A stretch of 40,163 bases of DNA from a virus. Made by a program: the position numbers and the translations under genes. Below, piece after piece: positions 1-9,138 of the stretch (position 1 is its first letter; the number at the start of each line of letters is the position of its first letter). Location of the stretch: positions 1-40,163 of IMG/VR virus record IMGVR_UViG_3300033994_001077. One strand, 5' to 3'. The notes under the pieces were generated by a model. It saw nothing but the letters and a program-made list of their open reading frames with translations, was not told where the DNA came from and did not search any database.

Positions 1-1325
1 GGTGTTAAAGTATTTGTAGGAGTGAGAGTGTTAGTGGGGGTAAGTGTTGGTGTCAACGTATTTGTCGGTGTAACGGTATTGGTAGGAGTTAAAGTATTAG
101 TTGGGGTGACAGTCGGTGTTAATGTTCTAGTTGGTGTAACGGTATTCGTGGGAGTTAAAGTATTAGTGGGAGTAATGGTGTTAGTTGGTGTTAGTGTATT
201 GGTTGGTGTAAGAGTTGGCGTGATTGTGTTTGTTGGGGTTAAGGTATTTGTAGGTGTCAGGGTGTTAGTTGGGGTTAAGGTATTTGTTGGAGTAACTGTT
301 GGCGTAAGAGTATTCGTTGGGGTAATTGTATTAGTGGGAGTTAAGGTATTGGTAGGTGTAATTGTTGGAGTTAAGGTATTAGTAGGAGTTACCGTATTAG
401 TTGGGGTAACAGTATTTGTTGGGGTTAAGGTAGGAGTAAGAGTGTTAGTTGGTGTTAATGTTTGAGTGGGGGTAAGAGTATTAGTTGGAGTAATTGTGTT
501 AGTTGGTGTTACCGTTGGAGTCAACGTGTTGGTTGGGGTAATAGTATTTGTTGGAGTAACTGTATTCGTAGGTGTTAAAGTATTCGTAGGAGTCTCAGTT
601 ACCGTTGGAGTGACAGTATTGGTTGGTGTTAAGGTATTGGTTGGTGTTAAGGTATTGGTTGGAGTTTCAGTTACGGTCGGTGTAACAGTATTTGTTGGCG
701 TTAAGGTATTAGTTGGTGTTAAGGTATTGGTTGGGGTTACCGTATTAGTTGGTGTGATGGTATTTGTTGGGGTTAATGTGTTTGTGGGAGTTTCAGTTAC
801 CGTTGGAGTGACAGTATTTGTTGGTGTTAGGGTATTTGTTGGAGTTTCAGTAACTGTGGGTGTTATGGTGTTGGTAGGAGTAAGAGTATTGGTTGGAGTT
901 TCAGTTACGGTCGGTGTAACAGTATTTGTGGGAGTAAGAGTATTGGTTGGAGTTTCAGTTACGGTCGGTGTAACAGTATTTGTTGGTGTTAGGGTATTGG
1001 TTGGGGTAACGGTATTGGTCGGTGTTAGAGTTTGAGTAGGTGTTTCAGTTACCGTTGGTGTTAATGTTTGAGTAGGTGTGATTGTATTTGTTGGTGTTAA
1101 TGTTTGAGTGGGTGTCAGGGTTTGAGTAGGGGTTAAAGTATTTGTAGGGGTTAAGGTATTTGTGGGAGTAAGAGTATTCGTTGGTGTTAACGTATTAGTA
1201 GGGGTTAAGGTGTTAGTTGGAGTAACTGTATTCGTAGGTGTTAAGGTATTTGTGGGTGTTAAGGTATTTGTGGGTGTAAGGGTTGGGGTATTTGTTGGTG
1301 TAATAAGAATAGGTGTTCTTGTTAA
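1..1325 (-). repeat. 18-bp tandem repeat encoding TPTNT[LVI]
   Basis: About 1.3 kb is built of an imperfect 18-bp unit (six codons), roughly 70 copies. Shorter units giving TPTVTE or TPTQTL are interspersed. The copies differ mainly at third codon positions and at the sixth residue. The plus strand is G/T-rich and almost C-free, giving extreme strand asymmetry. Length change by slippage would keep the frame, because units are multiples of three bases. Confidence 0.9.
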
Positions 1326-1562
1326 AGTTGGAGTTAAAGATGGAGTAGCGGTTGGAGTTGGGGTTGGACATGGAACTTCGGCGTAACATGTTTTGTCTAA
1401 ATTACTAAAATAAACTGAATATGTTCCTAAATAATAATTTGTGTCATAATAATACGGCATGACAACAGTACCAATATTAATGGTACCACCCGAACAAGGA
1501 TAGTAAGTAATAACCGCAGTCTCTCCACCATAATTTCCTGTATTAATCTTTATTATCGCCAT
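1..1562 (-). CDS. Thr-Pro repeat tail/fibre protein, 3' end beyond window
   Basis: The frame opens at ATG 1562 and stays open to the left edge, so at least 520 aa are visible and the C-terminus is missing. Residues 1-65 form a small Gly/Tyr-rich module starting [13 protein letters not shown], with cysteines at 23, 59 and 65. The rest is a low-complexity hexapeptide repeat of the form T-P-T-N-T-[LVI], with variants [12 protein letters not shown] and TPTLTR. The repeat is in frame throughout and the coding strand is almost free of G. It follows a 1515-aa baseplate protein that ends in the same kind of Thr-Pro linkers, so a structural stalk or host-contact protein is likely. I do not recognise a named family. 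The opposite strand also reads open as Val-Gly repeats, but the minus frame has a start, a globular N-terminus and the direction of every neighbour. Confidence 0.72.
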   Translation of the reverse strand, partial: MAIIKINTGNYGGETAVITYYPCSGGTINIGTVVMPYYYDTNYYLGTYSVYFSNLDKTCYAEVPCPTPTPTATPSLTPTLTRTPILITPTNTPTLTPTNTLTPTNTLTPTNTVTPTNTLTPTNTLTPTNTLTPTNTLTPTNTLTPTQTLTPTQTLTPTNTITPTQTLTPTVTETPTQTLTPTNTVTPTNTLTPTNTVTPTVTETPTNTLTPTNTVTPTVTETPTNTLTPTNTITPTVTETPTNTLTPTNTVTPTVTETPTNTLTPTNTITPTNTVTPTNTLTPTNTLTPTNTVTPTVTETPTNTLTPTNTLTPTNTVTPTVTETPTNTLTPTNTVTPTNTITPTNTLTPTVTPTNTITPTNTLTPTQTLTPTNTLTPTLTPTNTVTPTNTVTPTNTLTPTITPTNTLTPTNTITPTNTLTPTVTPTNTLTPTNTLTPTNTLTPTNTITPTLTPTNTLTPTNTITPTNTLTPTNTVTPTRTLTPTVTPTNTLTPTNTVTPTNTLTPTLTPTNTLTPTNTLT

Positions 1563-1678
1563 TTACTTTATAAAAACCCCTTTTTCTTAAATATCCATAA
1601 TCTAAGAACCCAATAGAAAAATATAAACAAATTTGTGATTCATTTAAAGATTAATAAAAATAATTTTAAAAAAAAATA
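1563..1678 (-). other. AT-rich intergenic leader of the repeat-protein gene
   Basis: This 116-bp gap holds no ORF and no GC hairpin with a T tract. On the minus strand a near-copy of the TATTTAT element (TATTTAA, plus positions 1587-1593) lies 24 nt before the ATG. The stretch between is rich in A, with a G4 run. A separate promoter for the repeat protein is possible but not shown. Confidence 0.3.
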
Positions 1679-4600
1679 TTACGGAGTAGTTGTTGGTGTT
1701 GGTGTGGGTGTTGGTGTGGGTGTGATACATGTTGGATTTGCAGGAGCAGAGTTTGCTTGACATACAAAGTTAGTTAGGTTTGGATATAAAATAAGTGCTG
1801 CCGCCTCTATTTCCGCACAAGATGCTCCATTATTACCTTCTATTACGATACCGTTTGAACAGAATTTTGCATAATAAATTGATGCCGTAGTTGGTGTTGG
1901 TGTTGGTGTAACTGAAGTTGTGGGGGTGATGGTTAGTGTTGGTGTAATGGTTCTTGTTGGAGTAACAGTAGGTGTGACCGTTCTTGTTGGTGTAGGACTA
2001 GGTATTATACATTCAAATGGAAAATCATCTAACGATGAATCACTTGGTGGGGTTGGACACCATGTTGGGTCGGTATAATATTGTCCTAAATTAAAATCAA
2101 TATTAGGGTGAACATTGTACTTATGTCTCATTAATATTTGTTGGTCTGAATTTCCATCAAATACAACAACATGTTCAACATTTAAATCAACATTATTTTT
2201 TTTGAAATTTAAATTAAAATATAAATCAGAATTACAATAATTTAAATCAACATTTATAACTTCAATTAATTCACCATATTGATTTATTAAATAATCCCCA
2301 TGGTTATATAATTCTTTTCCGTGGTCACAGCAAGGGTCAATAAAATTTTCCGGTTTTATTTGTAATTCTTCAGGGAATCTATCGTCGAAATGATAAATAC
2401 TATTTGTTATTTGTCCATAATCTTCAATTAATCTATTTGTATAAACTCTTAATTCAGTATTTGGTAGAACTTCAAATATTTCATAATCACCATTAGATGT
2501 TAAACCGGTTATTAAACTTTTTTTAACAGAAGATAAACATTCCTTATCAGTAACCTGCAATTTGGTATAAGTAAACGTGGATGAATATCCACTAACAATA
2601 CCATCTTGTAGATTTTGATTTGTAAATCCACTACACGGTGTATAATCCGCCGATAAAATATATTCACCAACCGATAAATCACAAACACTTTTTTCAACAA
2701 TTGTTCCTCCGGTTATATATGATTCGATATTATATCTAGTTGTTGTATTGTTAATGGTTACACCAGATGCCATTGTTAAAACAATAGAATCACATTTTAA
2801 TCCATAATCAAAATTAGATTTATATTCTACTTTAGGTTGAATGGTATATCCCGTGTAATTATCACAATATGTTGACCCAGTTAATGTTGATATGGTATTT
2901 CCACTACTACCTTGATATCCTGAAATTTGAAAAATTTCATTATGACTTTTACCGCATGGGTCGTGTTCAACTTTTGCCGTTAATCCTTCGATTCTGAATT
3001 TAACTTCTTTGTTCGCTCCATCAATAATATTAAAATCAATTATATCCGTATCGGTTACTCCTGTTATTTTAAAAACACAATCACTTACTTTTTCAATATA
3101 AATGTCAGCGTTTTCATTGTATCCATTAACACAATTCGCATAGATATAGTATGACCAGTTTGTTCCGTTTTGTACTCCAACTTTTGTTGAGCCGATTACT
3201 TCAATATATAAATCAGTAACTAATTGACAGTACTCAGGATTAACACAATAATAATCACCATTTGTAGTAACTTCAACACTAATTTTATCACTATTTTTTG
3301 TTACATTATATTCACTTTCAAATCTATAATCAAAATAATCCTTAACCGAACAATCTCTAACACCATATTTTATTGATGAGAATTTTATTTTTTTCTTACC
3401 ATCAACATCCGTAAAAAATTCATATGTAATTAATGGTTTGTATTCCCATTCATAAGTTGACCCACTTGTTGCCGCAGTATAAGGTGCGTAATTTTCATAT
3501 CCGGCGGTATAACCTGTAACGGATTTATTCACAACATTATCAATTAAATCAATAAGGGACGCAACCCATAAAGTTTCAATTGTGTTAACATCCGGTTCTA
3601 AATAATCTTTATAATTACAAATAAGTGGAAGTACGGTTGTACTTGTATTTAAATCGGTACAACCCGTCTGTGGAAACGATGGATAATTAAATAATTGAGC
3701 ACTAACACCAGAGTATGATGTTGACCCACTAACCGTTATTGTATCACCTGTAAAAATAATCCCATCAATTTCAATGATTGGATAATAACTAACACCAGTA
3801 ATTGAAACTAAATCCCTAAAATTATTTTCTTCACCAATTAATGTTTCTAAATCTTCTTCGATTACCGTTTCAAAATCTGGATATAATTCCTCAATAAACT
3901 GTAATGGTTGGCAATCTAATTTATATTGGTATTTTGGTCTACCCAAAACATTATTTTCAATTAAATTACCACCTGTCCAAAGTGTAGTTGACGGAATTAT
4001 TTGCTCAAGTAATTGAGCCCAATATGGTGATAATCTATCAATAAATTCATATGAATCAATAAAATGATATGAAGTAAATCCTGTTTGACTAAAATAATCA
4101 CTATAAACATCTTCAAGTTGGATATAATTCTTTTTATATCTAATTTTATTTGAATTGAATACAAGTTTATTTACTGCACTATCAATAAATTGTGCAAATG
4201 TTATACCTGTTTGTGGGTGTAACGTATTTGAACCGAAAGACAACTCAAGTTCCCTACCTTTTCTAAAAATATCATAATCAACCGCTCTAGATGATGAAAT
4301 ATACGCACCAATATTTTTTCTTTGTAAAATAAGTGATGAATCATCCTCAACATTACTACCTTTTTTATTGTCAATAACGGGTGTTAATCCGTAACCTGTA
4401 TCTAAACCGGGTAAAGTTCTAAAATTATCAAAATAATCCTCACCATATGTATATGGTTTGTTTTTTGTTTTAATTGTTTTAGTTCTACCTGTTAATATTG
4501 AATTTTCCGTATCGAGAATTGATGGTGAACGGTGAGATAATGTGTTATCGTACCATCCAGAACCAGCACCAAAGAAAATATTTTCAGTTGTATTGAGTGC

Positions 4601-6226
4601 TCTTCTAGGTAAACCTGTAATTTCATCAACGGGATAACCAACTCTATCGAATGTTGTAGTTGCAGTGTATGTTACTTTGTTATATGTAAAACCTGTGGTG
4701 TCAAATACCGCATATGTGTATGTTTTTTCGCCCACAATAACATCATAAATGTCTTTTTGTAAATCAAAACTTGACGGCATTGATGTTACTTTGTAAACAT
4801 ATTCATCAATTTTTATAAGGGGTTCTGGTGCTCCTAAAAACTTTAAGAAAAAGTTAATTGATGACTTTGTTCCTTTTGATTTAAAAATATATGCTAAGTT
4901 TACAAGAAGTCTTCTGTAAAATTCGTATTCGGCTTCAATTAAATTGTAACCATTTGATACTCCACCATAACTTGAATTAGTTCTGGAATAAAGTACTTCG
5001 TCTAATGACTTCTCATCAAATAATGGTACGCCGGAAAGTCCAATATTTTCCGCCAAATTCTTTAATAAAACATCAGGTAAGTTATTAATACCGTCATAAC
5101 TTACATTTCTCATGTAAGCAATATTATCAATGAATTTTTTTACACTATCAAAACTTTGACCATATAATTGAAATACGCTTTGTGCCTTTTGGTCATCGGT
5201 ATCAAATTCAAATAATTGTGGTGCGGCTAAAAATCTAACCATTAAGTTAGATTTGTAATCATCAATTTCATCTGATATTGAACTTAGATTACGAACATAA
5301 CTTTCATAATCAATACCTGAAATTTGTACGTTCCAACCATCTGCACTTACCGGCCAGCTATATTGTACATTAACAAGAGACGTTTTACTGTTGTCCGAAC
5401 TATCTCTCGGTACTTGGAAATTAGATGAATAAATTGGATTTGTATCCCTATTCATTAATGATTCTTCCAAATCGTCCAATCCACTAAAAAATTCTTCGAC
5501 CATACCATCGTTTGGTCTAAATAAAAGATTTGAACTATATGGTTGGGTATTAAATAATTTACCGTAAACAACAAATTTAATCTGATTGTTATTGTTAGGT
5601 TCAGCGTATTCAATGATTGGATATGGTTCTCCATCGACAATTACAACATATTTTGTATATGAAGAATAAAAATTCCTTATCTCATTTTCCGTTGCCGGTT
5701 TAATAATACTATTTGGTGTAACAAAAGCAATTTCAAATGGATTAAAAATTTTACTTCTTTCAACGTAAAATGTTGTTTTATTTAAATTTGTATCGTATGT
5801 TACATTTAATGCACTGTAGATACTATTACCAATAGGACTATTAGTATCAACATAAAACCCAGCGGGGAATTTATTTATTATTTTTTGTATTGAAACTAAT
5901 ATTCTACTCTTTAAAGAACCAAATAATGATTTATCCGCATTCCTTTTGTTTGATTTGAATTTAATTTCATCACTTCTTTTTTTAGAAACCGATTGAGAGG
6001 TGGTTGGTGCACCACTTTCTTCTTTTAATGTATCTAATGTTAAAAATTTAGAAAATGGATTTGTTTTAAAAGTTTTTGCGTCCTTTTCGGGAATCACTTT
6101 GTCTAACTCAAAGACAGTATTAGTAAGCGCGGATGTTCCGTCAGTAATTTGTCTACCAACTAAAAAATCACTAAATGTTTCGGCTCCACTAGCTACTTGG
6201 CTAGGTACTTTCCTTTTTACTGTCAT
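1679..6226 (-). CDS. Large baseplate wedge protein, tail-protein-I-like region, Thr-Pro C-terminus
   Basis: 1515 aa, probably a structural baseplate protein. Around residues 345-480 it has the pattern of phage tail protein I / gp7-like wedge proteins: a helical stretch with LLKNLAENIGL, then RRLLVNLAYIFKSKGTKSS and FFLKFLGAPEP. The middle and C-terminal parts are beta-rich and Thr/Gly/Tyr-rich. From about residue 1405 come Thr-Pro linkers (PSPTPTRTVTPT and similar), a small cysteine-bearing module of about 50 aa (three cysteines), and a final TPTPTP tail. The start shares one base with the stop of the upstream gene (TAATG), suggesting coupled translation. A wedge role is inferred from the motif and from position after gp25/gp6-like genes. 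The repeat tail suggests that the C-terminus points outward. Confidence 0.6.
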   Translation of the reverse strand: MTVKRKVPSQVASGAETFSDFLVGRQITDGTSALTNTVFELDKVIPEKDAKTFKTNPFSKFLTLDTLKEESGAPTTSQSVSKKRSDEIKFKSNKRNADKSLFGSLKSRILVSIQKIINKFPAGFYVDTNSPIGNSIYSALNVTYDTNLNKTTFYVERSKIFNPFEIAFVTPNSIIKPATENEIRNFYSSYTKYVVIVDGEPYPIIEYAEPNNNNQIKFVVYGKLFNTQPYSSNLLFRPNDGMVEEFFSGLDDLEESLMNRDTNPIYSSNFQVPRDSSDNSKTSLVNVQYSWPVSADGWNVQISGIDYESYVRNLSSISDEIDDYKSNLMVRFLAAPQLFEFDTDDQKAQSVFQLYGQSFDSVKKFIDNIAYMRNVSYDGINNLPDVLLKNLAENIGLSGVPLFDEKSLDEVLYSRTNSSYGGVSNGYNLIEAEYEFYRRLLVNLAYIFKSKGTKSSINFFLKFLGAPEPLIKIDEYVYKVTSMPSSFDLQKDIYDVIVGEKTYTYAVFDTTGFTYNKVTYTATTTFDRVGYPVDEITGLPRRALNTTENIFFGAGSGWYDNTLSHRSPSILDTENSILTGRTKTIKTKNKPYTYGEDYFDNFRTLPGLDTGYGLTPVIDNKKGSNVEDDSSLILQRKNIGAYISSSRAVDYDIFRKGRELELSFGSNTLHPQTGITFAQFIDSAVNKLVFNSNKIRYKKNYIQLEDVYSDYFSQTGFTSYHFIDSYEFIDRLSPYWAQLLEQIIPSTTLWTGGNLIENNVLGRPKYQYKLDCQPLQFIEELYPDFETVIEEDLETLIGEENNFRDLVSITGVSYYPIIEIDGIIFTGDTITVSGSTSYSGVSAQLFNYPSFPQTGCTDLNTSTTVLPLICNYKDYLEPDVNTIETLWVASLIDLIDNVVNKSVTGYTAGYENYAPYTAATSGSTYEWEYKPLITYEFFTDVDGKKKIKFSSIKYGVRDCSVKDYFDYRFESEYNVTKNSDKISVEVTTNGDYYCVNPEYCQLVTDLYIEVIGSTKVGVQNGTNWSYYIYANCVNGYNENADIYIEKVSDCVFKITGVTDTDIIDFNIIDGANKEVKFRIEGLTAKVEHDPCGKSHNEIFQISGYQGSSGNTISTLTGSTYCDNYTGYTIQPKVEYKSNFDYGLKCDSIVLTMASGVTINNTTTRYNIESYITGGTIVEKSVCDLSVGEYILSADYTPCSGFTNQNLQDGIVSGYSSTFTYTKLQVTDKECLSSVKKSLITGLTSNGDYEIFEVLPNTELRVYTNRLIEDYGQITNSIYHFDDRFPEELQIKPENFIDPCCDHGKELYNHGDYLINQYGELIEVINVDLNYCNSDLYFNLNFKKNNVDLNVEHVVVFDGNSDQQILMRHKYNVHPNIDFNLGQYYTDPTWCPTPPSDSSLDDFPFECIIPSPTPTRTVTPTVTPTRTITPTLTITPTTSVTPTPTPTTASIYYAKFCSNGIVIEGNNGASCAEIEAAALILYPNLTNFVCQANSAPANPTCITPTPTPTPTPTTTP
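1682..2008 (-). repeat. Thr-Pro linkers flanking a small Cys module
   Basis: The 3' end of the 1515-aa gene encodes a Thr-Pro linker (about 1886-2008), a roughly 50-aa module with three cysteines (about 1736-1885), and a closing Thr-Pro run (1682-1735). The same module-plus-linker design begins the next gene, which points to shared origin by duplication or recombination. Confidence 0.7.
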
Positions 6227-7143
6227 TATTCTGTTATAGTGTCAAAGTTTAAGGTTTCATCGACATTTGTTCTTTCTTCACGAACTTCATATAATGTTTC
6301 GTTAAATTCATCTTTAACTTCATAAAGATTGTATTGTCTGTAGATGTTATTATTATTATCGTAAATAGTGTAAACACCTTGAGAGACCGCCTTACTTTGA
6401 TTACCGTACAATGCGTGTGCAAGTGTTGAAGCATCATGTTCAACCATTTCAATTTCAACAGTTGTCGGGTTGAAATATGTATTGGTTAAAATAATCTTTT
6501 GAGATGGTGTACCAATAAATGGAACGGTATTAGGTTTATTTGTTGGTGCCGATGAAGGTGTTACAGTTAAAAACATTAAGTTACTAACTTGTTCACTATA
6601 TTGATATCTTATTGCTTTTTGTGATGTACTCGTTAAATTAGAAACAATTGGCGTGCAATAGAAAGATGAAGTTACAATTCTATAAAAGTTTGGTATTTTT
6701 TTATTGTCAGCTGAATTTATATATTCAATTCTATATCCAACTAATCCTTGTGGTGTAAATTTATTTCTATCAGCCGCAGGAACATTACTAAGGTCAATAA
6801 TTAAACCTCTTACCGATGGTAAAGATGCTAAAATACCACAATCAGTTATTGAAGTTCTTATTTGTTTAGGTCTAACGTGAAGTGTGTAGATACCTAAATC
6901 AGAAAAATCTGTGGCTGATAATTTTAAATTGTATAATCCACCCAATATTTCATTATTAGGTGCTGCGGTATCATCTGTTGTTTCTGAATTGTGAAAAACA
7001 GGTGTCAATACATCGGAAGAACTTAATCTTTTCAATGTAACTTCAGACGTACTGCTTCTATCTGAAACATAATGAAAGTAAATTTCAATGTCTTCAGGTG
7101 ACACATCCGCTGGTCTTATTATTCCGTAACTTCCTACTGCCAT
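6226..7143 (-). CDS. Putative baseplate structural protein, 305 aa
   Basis: I do not recognise a named family. The protein starts MAVGSYGIIRPADVSPEDIE and is rich in beta-forming and polar residues. It ends in an acidic tail containing REERTNVDETLNF. It lies within the gp25/gp6-led baseplate block; its stop overlaps the next start by one base, and a TATTTAT element sits 12 nt before its own ATG, so it may begin a sub-transcript. No signal peptide or membrane segment is seen. By position it could be a wedge or short-fibre attachment protein comparable in role to T4 gp8-gp10, but this is inference from order only. Confidence 0.55.
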   Translation of the reverse strand: MAVGSYGIIRPADVSPEDIEIYFHYVSDRSSTSEVTLKRLSSSDVLTPVFHNSETTDDTAAPNNEILGGLYNLKLSATDFSDLGIYTLHVRPKQIRTSITDCGILASLPSVRGLIIDLSNVPAADRNKFTPQGLVGYRIEYINSADNKKIPNFYRIVTSSFYCTPIVSNLTSTSQKAIRYQYSEQVSNLMFLTVTPSSAPTNKPNTVPFIGTPSQKIILTNTYFNPTTVEIEMVEHDASTLAHALYGNQSKAVSQGVYTIYDNNNNIYRQYNLYEVKDEFNETLYEVREERTNVDETLNFDTITE

Positions 7144-7155
7144 TCTTTTTTATTA

Positions 7156-7162
7156 ATAAATA
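7156..7162 (-). promoter_or_regulatory. TATTTAT element before 305-aa structural gene
   Basis: Minus-strand ATATTTATTAATA lies 12 nt before the ATG at 7143. It is one of seven similar start-proximal elements in the window. Whether it is a promoter or a translation-initiation element cannot be decided here. Confidence 0.35.
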
Positions 7163-7168
7163 TTATTT

Positions 7169-8332
7169 TTATTGTTTTCGGACATTAAAATATCCATTTC
7201 CGTAAATATCCAACTCTCCGGTGTTATCTAACTCAGATAATCTTAGACTTTTTTCTAAAACTCCTTGTTTTCCTCTCTCAACAAAAATGTCAGAATATAT
7301 TACCGGTTCATCGATGAATCCTAAGAAGTGTTCATTTCTTGTTATCATCGTATTAAACACTTCTTCTTTAGTGTAACCAGAGGTTGTACCTGTAATTGTT
7401 GTGATTCCATCATCAAAATCTTGATAATATAATCCATCAATAGTGTACCCACTATAATTATTTCCATCAATTGTTGTCCCCGTTGTTACTCCACTATAAA
7501 CATTTGAACCATATTGTTTTTTCTCATCAATTCTACTTCTCGATATTGCGGCATAATTAAATGTAGTATAACCCGTATTGTTAGTGTAATCCAAATTATT
7601 TAAATAATTAAGACTCACACCAGATAATGTTGTATAAGGTACTGTGAATCCTGAAAATGTTCCAAGTGGATTTGTAACGGTAGTATTTGAAGGAACTTTA
7701 ATTAGTTTTTTAGTTTCGAACTTAGTCCATGGTGTATCGATTGATACCGATAACGTGTACCCTGAAGATGTGGAATATGTTTTACTAGCTGAAAGTATAT
7801 CCGTTGTTAAAATACTTGTTGTATTATCACCCCAATTCACGGTAAAGTCAATATCATGTATTTCAGATACCTTACTGGTATCAATGGTATTATAAACCGT
7901 TACAGTATTTCCAGATTGTACGTAAGAGAAGTTACAAATTTGCTCAACTTGTTCAAGTTCACCACTAAATCCAACCATAACACCCATCTCATCAATTTTT
8001 GATTCCAAAAATATTGGTAAATAATGGTCACCATATGCTTGTGGTTTAGTTATTGATTGCCACCCAAATAATTCTATAGTTAAATCACAACCTGTATCTC
8101 CATATGATAATGTAGATATTGTTGCTCCCGTCCAAATATAGTAACCGATTGCTACGTTACTTGATGCATTATAAATTATTTCACCATCCGGCGGAGGTAA
8201 TGTTTGTGAGTCTGACCATGGAACTAAATTACCAAACGAGTCATACCAATAAGGACTTGTTAGTGAATTTAAATTCACATTCAATATCGTCCTTCTTAGT
8301 ATTTGATGTATATTATCTCCTTTTGGTTTCAT
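7169..8332 (-). CDS. Putative baseplate/fibre structural protein, 387 aa
   Basis: No named family is recognised with certainty. The protein is Thr/Gly/Ser/Tyr-rich, with many SGYT and TTSG patterns typical of beta-structured phage fibre and wedge proteins. The last 55 residues are more conserved-looking, with FIDEPVIYSDIFVERGK followed by RLSELDNTGELDIYGNGYF, a pattern I associate with structural proteins of T4-like phages of environmental Bacteroidota (memory, unverified). The start shares base 8332 with the stop of the upstream gene. It is part of the run of collinear genes between the 1405-aa and 1515-aa proteins, so a tail or baseplate role is likely. Confidence 0.6.
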   Translation of the reverse strand: MKPKGDNIHQILRRTILNVNLNSLTSPYWYDSFGNLVPWSDSQTLPPPDGEIIYNASSNVAIGYYIWTGATISTLSYGDTGCDLTIELFGWQSITKPQAYGDHYLPIFLESKIDEMGVMVGFSGELEQVEQICNFSYVQSGNTVTVYNTIDTSKVSEIHDIDFTVNWGDNTTSILTTDILSASKTYSTSSGYTLSVSIDTPWTKFETKKLIKVPSNTTVTNPLGTFSGFTVPYTTLSGVSLNYLNNLDYTNNTGYTTFNYAAISRSRIDEKKQYGSNVYSGVTTGTTIDGNNYSGYTIDGLYYQDFDDGITTITGTTSGYTKEEVFNTMITRNEHFLGFIDEPVIYSDIFVERGKQGVLEKSLRLSELDNTGELDIYGNGYFNVRKQ

Positions 8333-9138
8333 TATTTAATTCTTTCGTAAAATCTTATTGGTGACCCCGTTTTCCCAATTCTTGAACCTTGAGTTCCGTA
8401 AAAATCAAATACTTGATATGAAAAATCAGTTCTTTGAATTATCACTTTATAGTATATATGATTCTCTTCCACAATAGGTGTTGACGAAGAAAGAGTTTGG
8501 TTTACAAAATCTATAACCGTACCATCTTTTGCGTTATAAAATTTTGCGGTCATATAAAATGTGTTACCCGTTATTGATGTTCCCTCAAATGGTGAATCAT
8601 CTTCAAACCAGAAAAAATACATATTTTCTGTATTTCTATAGTTTGAACCCGTAAACACGGGGAAATATATAAATTCATTTAATGGTGACGTTCCACCTGT
8701 ATAAAACATTTTTTCACCCAATGGTAATGATAAATTCTTAGCAAATACCATTCTTCTATTTGTTTGATTTGGTGCATCCCCATTTGGTGTTTTGTAAAAC
8801 TCTAATCTAAAAAAACTTTCAGTAGATTGTTTTAACATTTTATAGTTTTCTATTAATGTTAAACCGGTTGCTTCATAATCTTGGGTGTATGTTCCACCAC
8901 TATTTAAAAAATAAAAATAAAACCATATGTCAGTTTGTTGAATGTTGTTTGTTGATAGATATGGTTCATGTATAAATCTAACGGTTTCATAGTTTTCAGT
9001 TGGATTAATAATACTATAAAGTATTTCTCTATCCATTTCTTCAGCAGCATCACTCCAACCTAAATCAGTTTTAAATTCCTGAGTTTGGGTGAGTAATATG
9101 TTTTGGTCAATATCTTTTACTAAAATTTCCATTAACAA
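8332..9138 (-). CDS. Putative baseplate structural protein, 268 aa
   Basis: Unrecognised protein of mixed composition, rich in aromatic residues (Tyr, Phe, Trp) and probably beta-rich. It begins MLMEILVKDIDQNILLTQTQ and overlaps the upstream gene by 7 bases. A start at the second Met is equally possible and would place the initiation within the same overlap. Its stop shares one base with the next start. No cysteines, signal peptide or membrane helix are apparent. It belongs to the tight structural operon and probably makes a wedge or attachment component. Confidence 0.55.
   Translation of the reverse strand: MLMEILVKDIDQNILLTQTQEFKTDLGWSDAAEEMDREILYSIINPTENYETVRFIHEPYLSTNNIQQTDIWFYFYFLNSGGTYTQDYEATGLTLIENYKMLKQSTESFFRLEFYKTPNGDAPNQTNRRMVFAKNLSLPLGEKMFYTGGTSPLNEFIYFPVFTGSNYRNTENMYFFWFEDDSPFEGTSITGNTFYMTAKFYNAKDGTVIDFVNQTLSSSTPIVEENHIYYKVIIQRTDFSYQVFDFYGTQGSRIGKTGSPIRFYERIK

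Noticed and set aside
1-1325. Repeat array as CRISPR or as a diversity-generating variable region
   Set aside because: There are no unique spacers between palindromic repeats, the frame is kept throughout, and no Cas gene or reverse transcriptase is in the window.
22-1386. Long open frames on the plus strand encoding Val-Gly repeats
   Set aside because: They are the antisense reading of the Thr-Pro repeat. They are interrupted by in-frame TGA stops, have no globular part, and run against the direction of every other gene; the minus frame has a start and a non-repetitive N-terminus.
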